DNA from: an uncultured Thermoguttaceae bacterium
GTDB taxonomy: Bacteria > Planctomycetota > Planctomycetia > Pirellulales > Thermoguttaceae
Length of the DNA stretch: 64,000 bases
Assembly: GCA_938084835.1 (NCBI GenBank)
Contig: CALKER010000006.1
Span: 744,001-808,000 of the forward strand
Reading direction: 5' to 3'
Under the pieces are notes generated by a model. That model was not told the origin of the DNA. It ran no database searches and saw only the letters and a list, made by a program, of their open reading frames with translations. The number at the start of each line of letters is the position of its first letter. Position 1 is the first letter of the stretch. The translations under genes were made by a program, and so were the position numbers. Below, piece by piece: positions 1-8,348 of this stretch.

Positions 1-842
1 TCATGACACGCCTCAAGGACTCCGCCTCCCAAAATGATAACTTCTGGGTCCAGGAGATGACGGACCGTCAGACAAGCTGCCCCTAAGTATCGGGAAGCCT
101 TTCGCACTACCTCCATGACCAGTGGATCGCCAGCGTCCAAGGCCGTCCTTAAGGTCTTCGACCGCAGCACTTCCTGCCCCTGAGCGATCATTTCCCCCAG
201 CATAGATGGCTGTCCCTGGGATACTGCCTCGCGAATTTGCCTTTCCATGGCGGAACGACTGGCAATTGCTTCCAAGCATCCCCGATTCCCGCATCCGCAT
301 AAGGGGCCGTCCAGCTCCATAACGATATGTCCCACTTCGCCTGCGGCTTTGCGTGCCCCTCGCCAGATCGTCCGTTTGCGAACAAAGCCGCCACCAATTC
401 CTGTGCCCACGAAGATCCCGAAGACGCTTTGAGCCCCCTGTCCTGCCCCTAACCAGCATTCTCCGAAGGTTCCGAGGTTGCAGTCGTTTTCGACAACTAC
501 GGGCACACCGAAATAACTTTCCAAGTACGGCCCAAGGGCGAATCGGCCCAAACCCATGTTCGGGGTAACCACCACCTCACCGCGCTTAAAATCGGTGACA
601 CCGGGGACACCGGCCCCAATTCCCACAATCTCGCGAAGAGAGACCCCGGCCTTTTTTAGCAGTTCGTCCACAACGCTGCGAATGGCTAGAAGGATGGGTT
701 CTGGCCCACTCTCCCGGGGAGTAGGCGTGCGCTTGGATTCCCGGATTTCTCCTCCAGCGGTGGCCAGGGTTGCTTGGATCTTAGTGCCGCCGATGTCGAT
801 TCCCACGAAAAGGGCGTTTGATGTGCCACCTGACTTGGCCAT
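1..842 (-). CDS. ROK-family sugar kinase (glucokinase-like), C-terminus cut by window edge
   Basis: The reading frame stays open from an ATG at 842 to the window edge, so the 3' end is missing (about 280 codons visible). The N-terminus carries the actin-fold phosphate-1 motif DIGGTK near residue 13. The middle has the ROK signature with the zinc-binding pattern CGCGNRGCLE, preceded by GEVGHIV, where the His is a further zinc ligand. The visible end reads DPEVIILGGGV, the typical C-terminal nucleotide-binding strand. Together these indicate an ATP-dependent kinase of glucose or a related hexose. No helix-turn-helix precedes the kinase fold, so this is an enzyme and not a ROK repressor. A GGAGAAGG ribosome site lies about 5 nt before the start. 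Exact sugar specificity cannot be read from the sequence. Confidence 0.9.
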   Translation of the reverse strand, partial: MAKSGGTSNALFVGIDIGGTKIQATLATAGGEIRESKRTPTPRESGPEPILLAIRSVVDELLKKAGVSLREIVGIGAGVPGVTDFKRGEVVVTPNMGLGRFALGPYLESYFGVPVVVENDCNLGTFGECWLGAGQGAQSVFGIFVGTGIGGGFVRKRTIWRGARKAAGEVGHIVMELDGPLCGCGNRGCLEAIASRSAMERQIREAVSQGQPSMLGEMIAQGQEVLRSKTLRTALDAGDPLVMEVVRKASRYLGAACLTVRHLLDPEVIILGGGVLEACH

Positions 843-910
843 AAAACCTTCTCCGTTAGCTCGAAACCTAAAGAAGACAAAGTTTCTTCCTCGACATGTG
901 ATCGAGCGAT

Positions 911-922
911 TCGCAATTGCGA
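911..922. promoter_or_regulatory. Palindrome, candidate operator
   Basis: TCGCAATTGCGA is a perfect 12-bp palindrome about 70 bp upstream of the ROK kinase start. It is flanked by GATC-containing half-symmetric sequence (GATCGAGCGAT on one side, GAGATCAATG on the other). Its symmetry and position suit a dimeric regulator. The regulator is unknown and the role is inferred. Confidence 0.3.
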
Positions 923-1376
923 GATCAATGAACTTGATCTTGTCAAATCGCTGCCGTTTTTGATGAATTGTCTACTCGAGGAATGGGAGTTAGACAAGCG
1001 GCCAAAGCGAAGGTGAGGCAGAATTTGTAGGCGCCGGTCAAGCACAGTTTGATATAAGCCGGAAAAGTGTGCCGAGTGTTTTACGGACAAGTAAGCTCGA
1101 CCAGTAACCGCATACATAATCCGCCGAAACCGTAAACACTGCCACCGCCTCGGCCCGTAACGGCATCAGGGCGAGCGAGCCGCGCTCGACAAAGTTTGAA
1201 CGTAAGCCTAGCTCGGAGGAATAGCTTCAGGAAGAACCTAGCTGGGAAACGTCGTCCCCCGAAGCCTGTCCTTACGTGCTAATGACGGCCTTCTCGGCGC
1301 AGACTGTCGGGGTGAGAGGTCACGGAGGCGGCAGCCTCGAAAGCCCCTGGCCAACGTCGGCGAAGTTTCATCGCAA

Positions 1377-1405
1377 AACTTTCGGAGGTTTTGTCCTCCG
1401 AAGTT
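1377..1405 (-). terminator. pckG: Stem-loop after pckG
   Basis: On the minus strand AACTTCGGAGG and CCTCCGAAAGTT pair around a six-base ACAAAA loop, with one unpaired A, followed by a short TTTT. It lies about 100 bp beyond the pckG stop and would serve as its terminator. The U-tract is short, so strength is uncertain. Confidence 0.5.
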
Positions 1406-1508
1406 GGCTGCTGGTATTTGAAGTCCTCAAGAAAGCCGCTGTGGAGGAAATTTTTAAACCTGATCCTCTTGTGAGGAATTGGGTCAGGGCAAGATGATTT
1501 GGGGCTTT

Positions 1509-3425
1509 TTACTCGGGCGGAAATTGGTCTGGTGCGATGTAATCACCAAATTTTGCGCGGGCTTCCAGCAACCGCTCCCGTTGTTGGGCCAAAATTTCAA
1601 ACACTTGCGGTGGCGCATCGGGTACATTTTCCCGGTGAAATCGCTCCACCCGGTCCAACTTGGCGAGATTTTCAGGCACACGGAGGGTGAACTGCTTGCG
1701 GTAGGCCTCCACTGTGTACTCCTTTCCCCTCACCTCGCGGAAGAGAAGTCGTAGGTCTTCGTATGTAGGAAGCAGACCCGTGGGACAACGGATCGCGGAC
1801 ATTTCTTTATGCACCCGACGTTCCATCCATTTTACCCACACATGCTTGTCCCGCACCTCGTTGACATATCCATGCTCATCACATAGGAAGTAATTGACGC
1901 CAAAAACGGCAGGAGGATGGACAAGTTTTTTCGCAAAATTCAAGTTGTTAGCAATGTAACGGCCCAAAGGAATGGAAACAAAATCTTGGATGCTCATCAA
2001 GTTGATTTCCATTTTGCCTTCGGCCTCGAGGATCGCGAAGGTGGTTTCGGTCTCTAAAGCGGCACCGAACATAATAATCCCATGGTCCCAATCGAAAGCC
2101 TGTTGCACTGGCACGTAAGCGCGCCGGTCACGACCCCCGTACATAATTCCGGAAAGGACCACACCGTTGGGATTGTCCAGTTCAGGGTCGCAATTGTCCA
2201 AGGCGCGGAGAGCGACCGCGTAGCGGGCATTCTTGTGGGCCGGGAGAATTTCCTCCCCGTCTTCATCCCGTTTTCCTTTGAACCAATGTCCTGAGTAGTT
2301 GAGACCTTCGTCGGGGATTTCAACCCCCATGCCCAGCCAATAAGGTCTTCCATCCTTTACCAGCACGTTGGAAAAGATGACCTCACCCGGTGTGGTGAGA
2401 ACTTTCCAAATGGTAGGGTCGGACTCTTCGCTGACGTTTTGAATAATGCCGAAGATTCCCGACTCGGCATTGGCAGCACGGCATTCTCCGTTTACGGCGC
2501 GGAAGTAAGCGATATCGTCGCCCAAAATGGTCTCGCCGGGAAGCATGGCCGTGCTTGTCTTTCCGCAGCCGCTAGGGAATGCTCCCGCGAAATAAGTTTT
2601 GCGGCCGTTGGGCCCGTGTACTCCCATTAGAAACATGTGTTCGGCAAGCCAGCCTTCGTGGTCCGCTTTCCGAATGGTCAACCGTAAGGCCAGCTTTTTT
2701 AATCCGACACTGTTGCCCGCATACTGTGTGTTGACAGAATAAACGGTCTCGGTCAGATAGTCGATGTAAATGCGCTTTTTCTCAGGTTCGGCGCTAACCA
2801 TGTCCTCCGTGAGCTTTCCTGCGGAATGAAGGACCTTGAAGAAATTTTGGATGGCTCCCAAGCTCTTAAAAAACTCGTAGCCGGGCCGATATAGCAGGTC
2901 CAAACTGTGCGAAACATACCAAGAATCCGTGCATTCGACACACGGAATGCTGAAGATCGAATTTGCCGGGCCGAGGGACATAAACCGCACAATCATTACC
3001 CGGCCTTTCATCGAGCTATCGAGCAGGCCGCGAATCTCGGCTAAGCCTTCATCTCTGTCAATCTGTTTTAGGGCTTTCGACAAAGTATCGCCTTTGGGGA
3101 CGAGATATTTCGTGACCTCTCGGTCCCGCCCTTGATCTTTAGGGCCGTCGAAGTGGTAGGTGTGACCCGGGATGGCCAGAGGTCGCTCCTCTCGCATTTC
3201 GATAGCCATTCGCCGTGAATATTCACGGTCTTCTGGGGAGTCATCCAAAACTTCCACGCGGTCCGGTTTGCACAGTTCGATGCAATCGGCCAGAAACGCT
3301 TCAAAGTAAGGGTTATTAATGGCCAGCACACGGGCCAAATGCTTTTCGGACATTTTTGCCGCAAAAAGCTCGTGCCAAGTACGACGATCGGATTCCGTCA
3401 CTTTTACCGTCACTGCTTCTTCCAC
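1509..3425 (-). CDS. pckG: Phosphoenolpyruvate carboxykinase (GTP)
   Basis: 638 residues. Catalyses oxaloacetate + GTP to phosphoenolpyruvate + GDP + CO2, the entry step of gluconeogenesis, in the cytosol. The P-loop FPSGCGKT lies at 283-290 with the hyper-reactive Cys at 287. The second nucleotide and metal motif GDDIAYFR is at 302-309. The stretch GNSVGLKKLALRL with downstream EGWLAEHM matches the GTP-type family and not the ATP type. Length is slightly above the usual 600-620. The start is a GTG preceded by AGGAGGAG about 9 nt upstream, a strong ribosome site. The usual P-loop sequence is FPSACGKT, so this copy has Gly for Ala. It is a single gene with long spacers on both sides. Confidence 0.93.
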   Translation of the reverse strand: MEEAVTVKVTESDRRTWHELFAAKMSEKHLARVLAINNPYFEAFLADCIELCKPDRVEVLDDSPEDREYSRRMAIEMREERPLAIPGHTYHFDGPKDQGRDREVTKYLVPKGDTLSKALKQIDRDEGLAEIRGLLDSSMKGRVMIVRFMSLGPANSIFSIPCVECTDSWYVSHSLDLLYRPGYEFFKSLGAIQNFFKVLHSAGKLTEDMVSAEPEKKRIYIDYLTETVYSVNTQYAGNSVGLKKLALRLTIRKADHEGWLAEHMFLMGVHGPNGRKTYFAGAFPSGCGKTSTAMLPGETILGDDIAYFRAVNGECRAANAESGIFGIIQNVSEESDPTIWKVLTTPGEVIFSNVLVKDGRPYWLGMGVEIPDEGLNYSGHWFKGKRDEDGEEILPAHKNARYAVALRALDNCDPELDNPNGVVLSGIMYGGRDRRAYVPVQQAFDWDHGIIMFGAALETETTFAILEAEGKMEINLMSIQDFVSIPLGRYIANNLNFAKKLVHPPAVFGVNYFLCDEHGYVNEVRDKHVWVKWMERRVHKEMSAIRCPTGLLPTYEDLRLLFREVRGKEYTVEAYRKQFTLRVPENLAKLDRVERFHRENVPDAPPQVFEILAQQRERLLEARAKFGDYIAPDQFPPE

Positions 3426-4268
3426 CTTCGCAAGGCTCCTCCTACTTTCACGATGGTCACCACGTACCAGCGGTTGTTTAACGATAGGTTCCTCTGCACT
3501 CGCGGCTTTCTCGAGCTGTACAATCTGGCCGCAGTCCTTGTTGAACTAAAGCGGAATGCATGCCAGTTCGCGTAAGCTCACCCTCATTGGGGCAGCATGG
3601 AAAGTTTCTGGTGCGGGGTGCAGGTTTAATTTTTCTGCACTTTAGAACTTTTCGGTCTGGTTGGTTGAAATCCGGGCCGAAAAAAGTACACCGCGGGGGA
3701 TAAACCCCATCTCATCCAACTTTCCCTGCTCCGGCAAAGGGTGTACCCAGCCTACGTAGACAAAAATTCCGTCAGACGAAGGATCGGAAGGAAAAGGAGC
3801 CCCGGCAGGTTTCCTCGTGCCGAGCTCCCCCGTTCGCTTCCCTAACAAAAGGGCGTACCGGCCCTTGTTAGGGCTGCAAACCGAGGAGCGCAGAACGAAT
3901 GGTAACAATTTCCCCCTAAGGTTTGTAACTCTAGTGTTTCGAATATTGACCTTTAAAATGCGGCAACATTGTCATACGGCATGTCGCCATTTGCCGCACA
4001 CACTCTTCAAGGACCTTTCTTGCCGCCCTTCACGGGAATTAAATCATTGAAAGCGGAGATAGGTGGTTGTTCCCAAGAAGTACTTGCAACATCAATTGAG
4101 CTTTGGGTCTCCGGATCCTTTCATCAAATGACTTCGTAAGGTCGTAAATTGTCGCCGTCCAGGCTCTCTGGAAGCCCCTGATCTTAAAGCATAGCCTGCC
4201 TGTGGTCAAGGTACTGCCGACGCTACGGACCGGGGCTTATGGGGCGGAAAAATCTCTCGCGGGAGAAG
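3426..4268. other. Spacer between pckG and the TIM-barrel gene
   Basis: No coding frame that I can support. The frames present have no recognisable motif, and one runs straight through the stem-loop at 3840-3873. The region must carry the pckG promoter. Confidence 0.6.
3840..3873. other. Long imperfect hairpin
   Basis: CCCTAACAA and TTGTTAGGG form a 9-bp stem, continued by GGGC/GCCC after a 2-nt bulge, with a 6-nt loop GTACCG. That is 13 base pairs in 34 nt. There is no U-tract on either side, so it is not an obvious intrinsic terminator. It could be a structured RNA element or a protein-binding site about 410 bp upstream of pckG. Confidence 0.45.
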
Positions 4269-5135
4269 TTATCCGCGTAGAAGCACCGCAAGTACGCCCC
4301 TCACGTAGCCAACAGATTCCGCCAAACCGGCGAGCGGTTGGTCAGGATCTTTTTCATGCTCGAACGCAACGACGCCAGAGTAATTCAGTTCGAGCAGCGT
4401 CTTCAGAAACTCCGGGATATCGATGACACCCCTCCCAATTTCCACGGTACGTCCTTTCGGTGCTGCCTCGCTTACGTCCTTAATGTGCACGTCAAGGAGC
4501 CTGTCGGCAATTTCACGAGCTGCTTTTGCTGGGTTCACGCCGGCCCGAATCGTGTGGCCAATGTCGATGCATAAACCAAATCTTTTGTCACGCTGCTGAA
4601 CTCGCTCGTAAGCCTCGTAGGGCGTAGGATACAGTCGATCCTCAGGACCGTGGTTGTGAATGGCCACGCCCACCCCGGTTTCCTGAATTTTCTGCTCAAC
4701 GAGGTCGAGCACGTCTGGGTGCGGGACACCGATGATCAACTTCATGCCCGACTTCTGAGCATAGGAGAAGGCTTGCTCCACCTGGTCCGGTTTAGCCATA
4801 GTGATTACACCACCGGCATAAAGTGTCAGACCGAACTTGGCAACATCCTCTTTGGCTTGGGCTATTTCCTCGTCGGAAGCATCCAGTCGGAGGTGGAAAT
4901 CTTTGAGACAGATATATTCGAGCCCCACCTGGCGGGTCATCGCCAACGCTTCCAGTCGGGGAAACTTTCGCAACGTGTAAGAGGCAAGTCCCAGACGAAA
5001 CGGCGGGGACTTCTTCCCCCCTTCCGGCTGATGACCAGCAACTACTTGCGGGAGCGGCGACGCCACAAAAGCACCCAACATGCCGCATCCGGCTGCCGCA
5101 AGCCAATCACGCCTTGCCAAGAAATTATCACGCAT
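4269..5135 (-). CDS. Exported sugar phosphate isomerase/epimerase-like TIM barrel
   Basis: 288 residues from the ATG at 5135. The N-terminus has RRDWL at residues 8-12 followed by a hydrophobic Ala/Gly-rich stretch, a twin-arginine-like leader common in planctomycete secreted proteins. The rest is an AP-endonuclease-2/xylose-isomerase-like TIM barrel. Typical strand motifs are visible: GLEYICLKDFHL, VAIHNHGPED, GLCIDIGHT, LLDVHIKDV and VVAFEHEKD. These supply the Glu, His and Asp residues that bind a divalent metal in this fold. The probable substrate is a sugar or inositol derivative and cannot be specified. An upstream in-frame ATG at 5213 would add 26 residues and push the leader inward. 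The ATG at 5135, with AGAGGG before it, fits the signal better. Confidence 0.8.
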   Translation of the reverse strand: MRDNFLARRDWLAAAGCGMLGAFVASPLPQVVAGHQPEGGKKSPPFRLGLASYTLRKFPRLEALAMTRQVGLEYICLKDFHLRLDASDEEIAQAKEDVAKFGLTLYAGGVITMAKPDQVEQAFSYAQKSGMKLIIGVPHPDVLDLVEQKIQETGVGVAIHNHGPEDRLYPTPYEAYERVQQRDKRFGLCIDIGHTIRAGVNPAKAAREIADRLLDVHIKDVSEAAPKGRTVEIGRGVIDIPEFLKTLLELNYSGVVAFEHEKDPDQPLAGLAESVGYVRGVLAVLLRG

Positions 5136-5973
5136 TGCTGCTACCCTCTGGTAAGTAAGTTTCCCAGTGCACATGATCCGAAAGGAAACATTTGGTCCCC
5201 CAACACGCCCCATGATCCCCTGAATCCATCAGTTCCGTCGGCGAGGAACCCAATCTCACTCTTCCTTCCGTGCGAACCCTGCAGTAGATCCAGGTGGATA
5301 CCCTGTGCCAAAAGGGGGCCACGTCCGGTGTATTGTCACGGCCAGGGGTAATTGTTTATTGCAGAGACAAACAAAGGTCCTGACCCGACCAACCGTCCGT
5401 GAGGGTTCTGCCACGACAACATTATGTAAGCCCAACCGCGATAATACATGCCGGTGGCATCATTGGCGGCATTAATATGAGCACGCGGAACGCGGGATGC
5501 AAGGGCTTCGAGGGAAGAATTTTGGGACCGGTGCGGGTAGACTCCCCGAAAATGGGGTTGCCCCTCCAACATTTGGGGTGGCCAGATTTCGGATTGAACT
5601 CCTTAGACCCATCCAGAATTTTCAGCACCGTTGGGTGTTTCGGGAGAAACTAGTATCGCCGGCATCTGCGGGTTGCGGTAAGAGCGGTAGGGGTCAGCGG
5701 TACATGTCGTATAACGGTAGGCCACTCACCCGAGGCGTTCTGCCTTTCGTAGGGCTAATGTATTGAGGAGATCACCCCTGGTTAAGGTTCAAGGAAGGAG
5801 CCATCTCAATCGGCTCTTTCGCCAAAACGTGGGGTGCGCAGGATCGCTTCGGGAGTTGAAAGGGTCTGGATCACTGTCCCGGCGAATTACACCTGAGGCT
5901 AGTCGCACTAATACGAGGGGATGCTTTACGCGGACAGGTGGATTAGCCCAACCGGGGTGTTGAAAGTGTTTTT
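5136..5973. other. Spacer with small G/C-run hairpins
   Basis: No supportable gene. Two short consecutive CCCC...GGGG hairpins occur at 5544-5557 and 5561-5578. A loose GCGGTA-rich stretch lies near 5670-5720. No RNA family was recognised. Confidence 0.5.
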
Positions 5974-6867
5974 CTAGCGAAGATGCGAAGTTAAGTGTGG
6001 AGCATCTCCTGTTGGAGCAAATGGAATGACCGTCCCGGCGTGGGCTATTGAACGAGGCGGGGCGGTAATTTCGCTGGGGCCGCCACCCACCGAGGTACTC
6101 GCACGCACTGCGGCTATATCTGCCATCAGTCGGTCGTACGCGGGGTTTTTGGGATCACGTTTCTTTGCCGCGATCAGTACCTCCTCTGCTTCCTGGACCC
6201 GACCCATTTGTTGGTAGGTGACGGCAAGTTCCATAAGTAACTGCTGTGGGCTTTCGTTCGGTAGGTAAGTGTGGCCCAACGCTTGGAGAGTCACAAGTGC
6301 TTTGTATGGATCTCCGAGCTGCCGATAAATTTTGGCCAGCTCAATGTGCGCGTCGGGATCTTCGGGCGCAAGCGCAATAGCCCGCATGTATGCGGTAACC
6401 GCTTCTTCCCATCGCCGCGAGCTAGCCAAGACACGGGCGAAAAGCAGCCAAGCCTTCGGGAGCTGCGGTTGCAATTTGATAGCTTCGCCCACTAGCTGCT
6501 CTGCGAGTTGAAATTGGCCCTTCTGGTAAGCCACTTCGGCAGCTTTAAGTCGCGGATGGGGATCGTCTACCGCTAGTTGGGAGGCGGCCAGAAATTGCTC
6601 CAGCGCTTCCTGATCGCGCCCTTGCGTCCGCAAAAAGTCCCCGAACCGTTCTCTTATCTGAGGATCATGGGGGCAGCGCCTTACCGCTGCCTCAAAAGCT
6701 TTTGAGGCTTCCGATGCGCGCCCGGCGTAGAGGGCCCTTGTCGCCTGCTGCGAAATCTGCCTGGCAGCTACGAAATCGGAGGCTGTGAGTCCCCTCCACC
6801 GAGGTAGACTACATCCCAGTAAAAGACATAGGACCGACACCGGCACAATTACCCCAAATCTGCTCAT
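5974..6867 (-). CDS. TPR-repeat lipoprotein
   Basis: 297 residues. A lipoprotein signal ends at LLLGC with the acylated Cys at residue 19, so the protein should be membrane-anchored on the cell exterior or periplasmic side. From about residue 35 to 225 it consists of tetratricopeptide repeats. Examples are units with the A..Y..G and P.DP pattern such as RALYAGRASEASKAFEAAV, AVTAYMRAIALAPEDPDAH and AEEVLIAAKKRDPKNPAYD. TPRs usually scaffold protein complexes. The Pro/Thr-rich C-terminal 60 residues look disordered. It is a single gene. A specific partner cannot be named. Confidence 0.85.
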   Translation of the reverse strand: MSRFGVIVPVSVLCLLLGCSLPRWRGLTASDFVAARQISQQATRALYAGRASEASKAFEAAVRRCPHDPQIRERFGDFLRTQGRDQEALEQFLAASQLAVDDPHPRLKAAEVAYQKGQFQLAEQLVGEAIKLQPQLPKAWLLFARVLASSRRWEEAVTAYMRAIALAPEDPDAHIELAKIYRQLGDPYKALVTLQALGHTYLPNESPQQLLMELAVTYQQMGRVQEAEEVLIAAKKRDPKNPAYDRLMADIAAVRASTSVGGGPSEITAPPRSIAHAGTVIPFAPTGDAPHLTSHLR

Positions 6868-6966
6868 CGGAAAGGCTCAAGCTGGACTGGGCCGATAACC
6901 CGAGATCATCATATCCGGTTGGTTTCTTCCAGTGTTGACGGTGAAATTGTTTGCCTAGATTATAAC

Positions 6967-6988
6967 TGTGATAATAGTTTTAATCACA
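6967..6988. promoter_or_regulatory. Inverted repeat TGTGAT-N10-ATCACA
   Basis: TGTGAT and ATCACA are exact inverted repeats separated by 10 A/T-rich bases, about 100 bp upstream of the TPR lipoprotein start. The half-sites resemble CRP/FNR family half-sites, but the spacing is wider than the usual TGTGA-N6-TCACA. Candidate operator only. Confidence 0.35.
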
Positions 6989-7216
6989 AATCTCTTGGAG
7001 GCGAGCTTAGGCGCCGAGTTAGCCAAGGATGTTTTAGGCTCGAATCTGCACATCCTGAACCGAACTTTGGAATCGCGCTCTTTCGAAAGCAGCCTGCCGT
7101 GCGCGCTGATCTCAAACAGCTAGCTGTAACATAAGCCTGGCCGGGCGACCCCCGCAACAGAAGAAAAACAGGGTGAAGCTCTACTGTGATTACAAAGATT
7201 GTCATTTATTCGTGGT

Positions 7217-7275
7217 TTTAACTAAGGCTTCTGGGATTCGGATCGCTTTAACCAAGGTTTTCGCTGTTCAGATGG
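7217..7275. repeat. Imperfect tandem duplication upstream of truB
   Basis: Two copies of about 29 bp with a period of 30 bp: TTTAACTAAGG... at 7217 and TTTAACCAAGG... at 7247, also sharing TTC.GAT near their ends (roughly 20 of 29 bases). The second copy ends 9 bp before the truB start. Confidence 0.5.
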
Positions 7276-7284
7276 TTCCGTGAG

Positions 7285-8178
7285 ATGAAGGACGGGTTTT
7301 TAGTCCTCGATAAGCCGCGGGGTTGGACGTCCCGACAAGCTGTTGACCGGGTAATTGCCCTTACTGGAACTCGTCGGGTGGGACACACAGGCACTTTAGA
7401 TCCAATCGCCACAGGTGTTCTTGTCCTGTGCGTGGGTAAGGCAACCCGCCTCACGAGATTTACGCAGGAGTGGGATAAAGAGTATCGGGCCCTCTTCCGC
7501 TTAGGGGTATCGAGCCCCACGCACGATGCGGATGGACCGATTTCTGAAATTTCGAATCCCCCGGTACCTACAGCCGCAGAGCTCAACCGATGCTTAAACG
7601 AATTCGTAGGGGTGATTGACCAGACTCCGCCTGCCTATTCTGCAGTAAAAATTGCCGGTCGCCGGGCCTATGAACTTGCCCGGCAAGGGATGGTTCCTCA
7701 CCTTCGCGCCCGACGCGTCGTCATACACAAATTGTCGGTGATCCGCTACGAGTTCCCGTGGCTTGAGATCGCAGTGCACTGTGGGCCGGGCACCTACATT
7801 CGCGCAATCGCTCGAGACTTAGGGGCGAAACTGGGCTGTGGGGCTGTGATGTGTTCGCTGGTCCGACTGCGGGTGGGGCCCTTCGATCTGCAAGCGGCTT
7901 TGCGGCCGAACGAGCTAACTAGCGAAATAATAGCGCTGCACCTGCGTAGTATGAGGGAGGGATTAATTCAATACTCGGCAATTACTCTCGACGAAGCCGA
8001 ACTTGCGCCTTTGCTTCGGGGGTTAAAAATTCGCTGTCCCGCAAGTTTCGGTCCCGTTCCAGCGGGGACGAGGTTACTCATTCTCGATCGTCACGGTGAT
8101 CTTGCGTCAGTGACCGAGAAAACGCCTGGTGGTTATCTTCGGCCCTTGGTGAACCTTCGCAGTCCCAACGCGTCGTAA
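7285..8178 (+). CDS. truB: tRNA pseudouridine(55) synthase
   Basis: 297 residues. Converts U55 in the T-loop of tRNAs to pseudouridine. The N-terminus reads GFLVLDKPRGWTS, the standard start of the family. The catalytic motif GHTGTLDPIATGVL contains the nucleophilic Asp at residue 39. Further family motifs are KEYRA, the active-site Tyr in QTPPAYSAVKIAGRRAYE, and GTYIRAIARDLG. The length is normal. The usual neighbours of truB (rbfA, infB, rpsO) are absent, so the gene stands alone. The start ATG has only a weak upstream ribosome site. Confidence 0.95.
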   Translation: MKDGFLVLDKPRGWTSRQAVDRVIALTGTRRVGHTGTLDPIATGVLVLCVGKATRLTRFTQEWDKEYRALFRLGVSSPTHDADGPISEISNPPVPTAAELNRCLNEFVGVIDQTPPAYSAVKIAGRRAYELARQGMVPHLRARRVVIHKLSVIRYEFPWLEIAVHCGPGTYIRAIARDLGAKLGCGAVMCSLVRLRVGPFDLQAALRPNELTSEIIALHLRSMREGLIQYSAITLDEAELAPLLRGLKIRCPASFGPVPAGTRLLILDRHGDLASVTEKTPGGYLRPLVNLRSPNAS

Positions 8179-8348
8179 ACGAACCGGGTTACCGACGGGA
8201 AGGAATATCAAAAAGGGTCTTTTTCGCAACTAAAAAAGGGGCGACGTGAGAGGGCCACTCAGATGACCGGATCAGTCATCTAGCATAATTTCGCAGCGGT
8301 TTCTGGACGGGATGGTTCCGGACGAAATTGTTCCGGGAGTTGTGGCAA

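Larger units (their letters stand above)
843..1508. other. Spacer upstream of the ROK kinase and downstream of pckG
   Basis: No convincing coding frame. It holds a 12-bp palindrome (911-922) and a stem-loop (1377-1405), listed separately. It must contain the promoter of the ROK gene. Confidence 0.6.
6868..7284. other. Divergent promoter region between the TPR lipoprotein and truB
   Basis: The two genes point away from this 417-bp spacer, so both promoters must lie here. It holds an inverted repeat (6967-6988) and an imperfect tandem duplication (7217-7275), listed separately. Confidence 0.6.

Noticed and set aside
13..459. A 148-codon minus-strand open frame
   Set aside because: It is out of frame with the ROK kinase on the same strand; the kinase frame carries all the recognisable motifs.
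3642..3908. An 88-codon minus-strand open frame in the pckG upstream spacer
   Set aside because: No recognisable motif, and it reads through the 34-nt hairpin.
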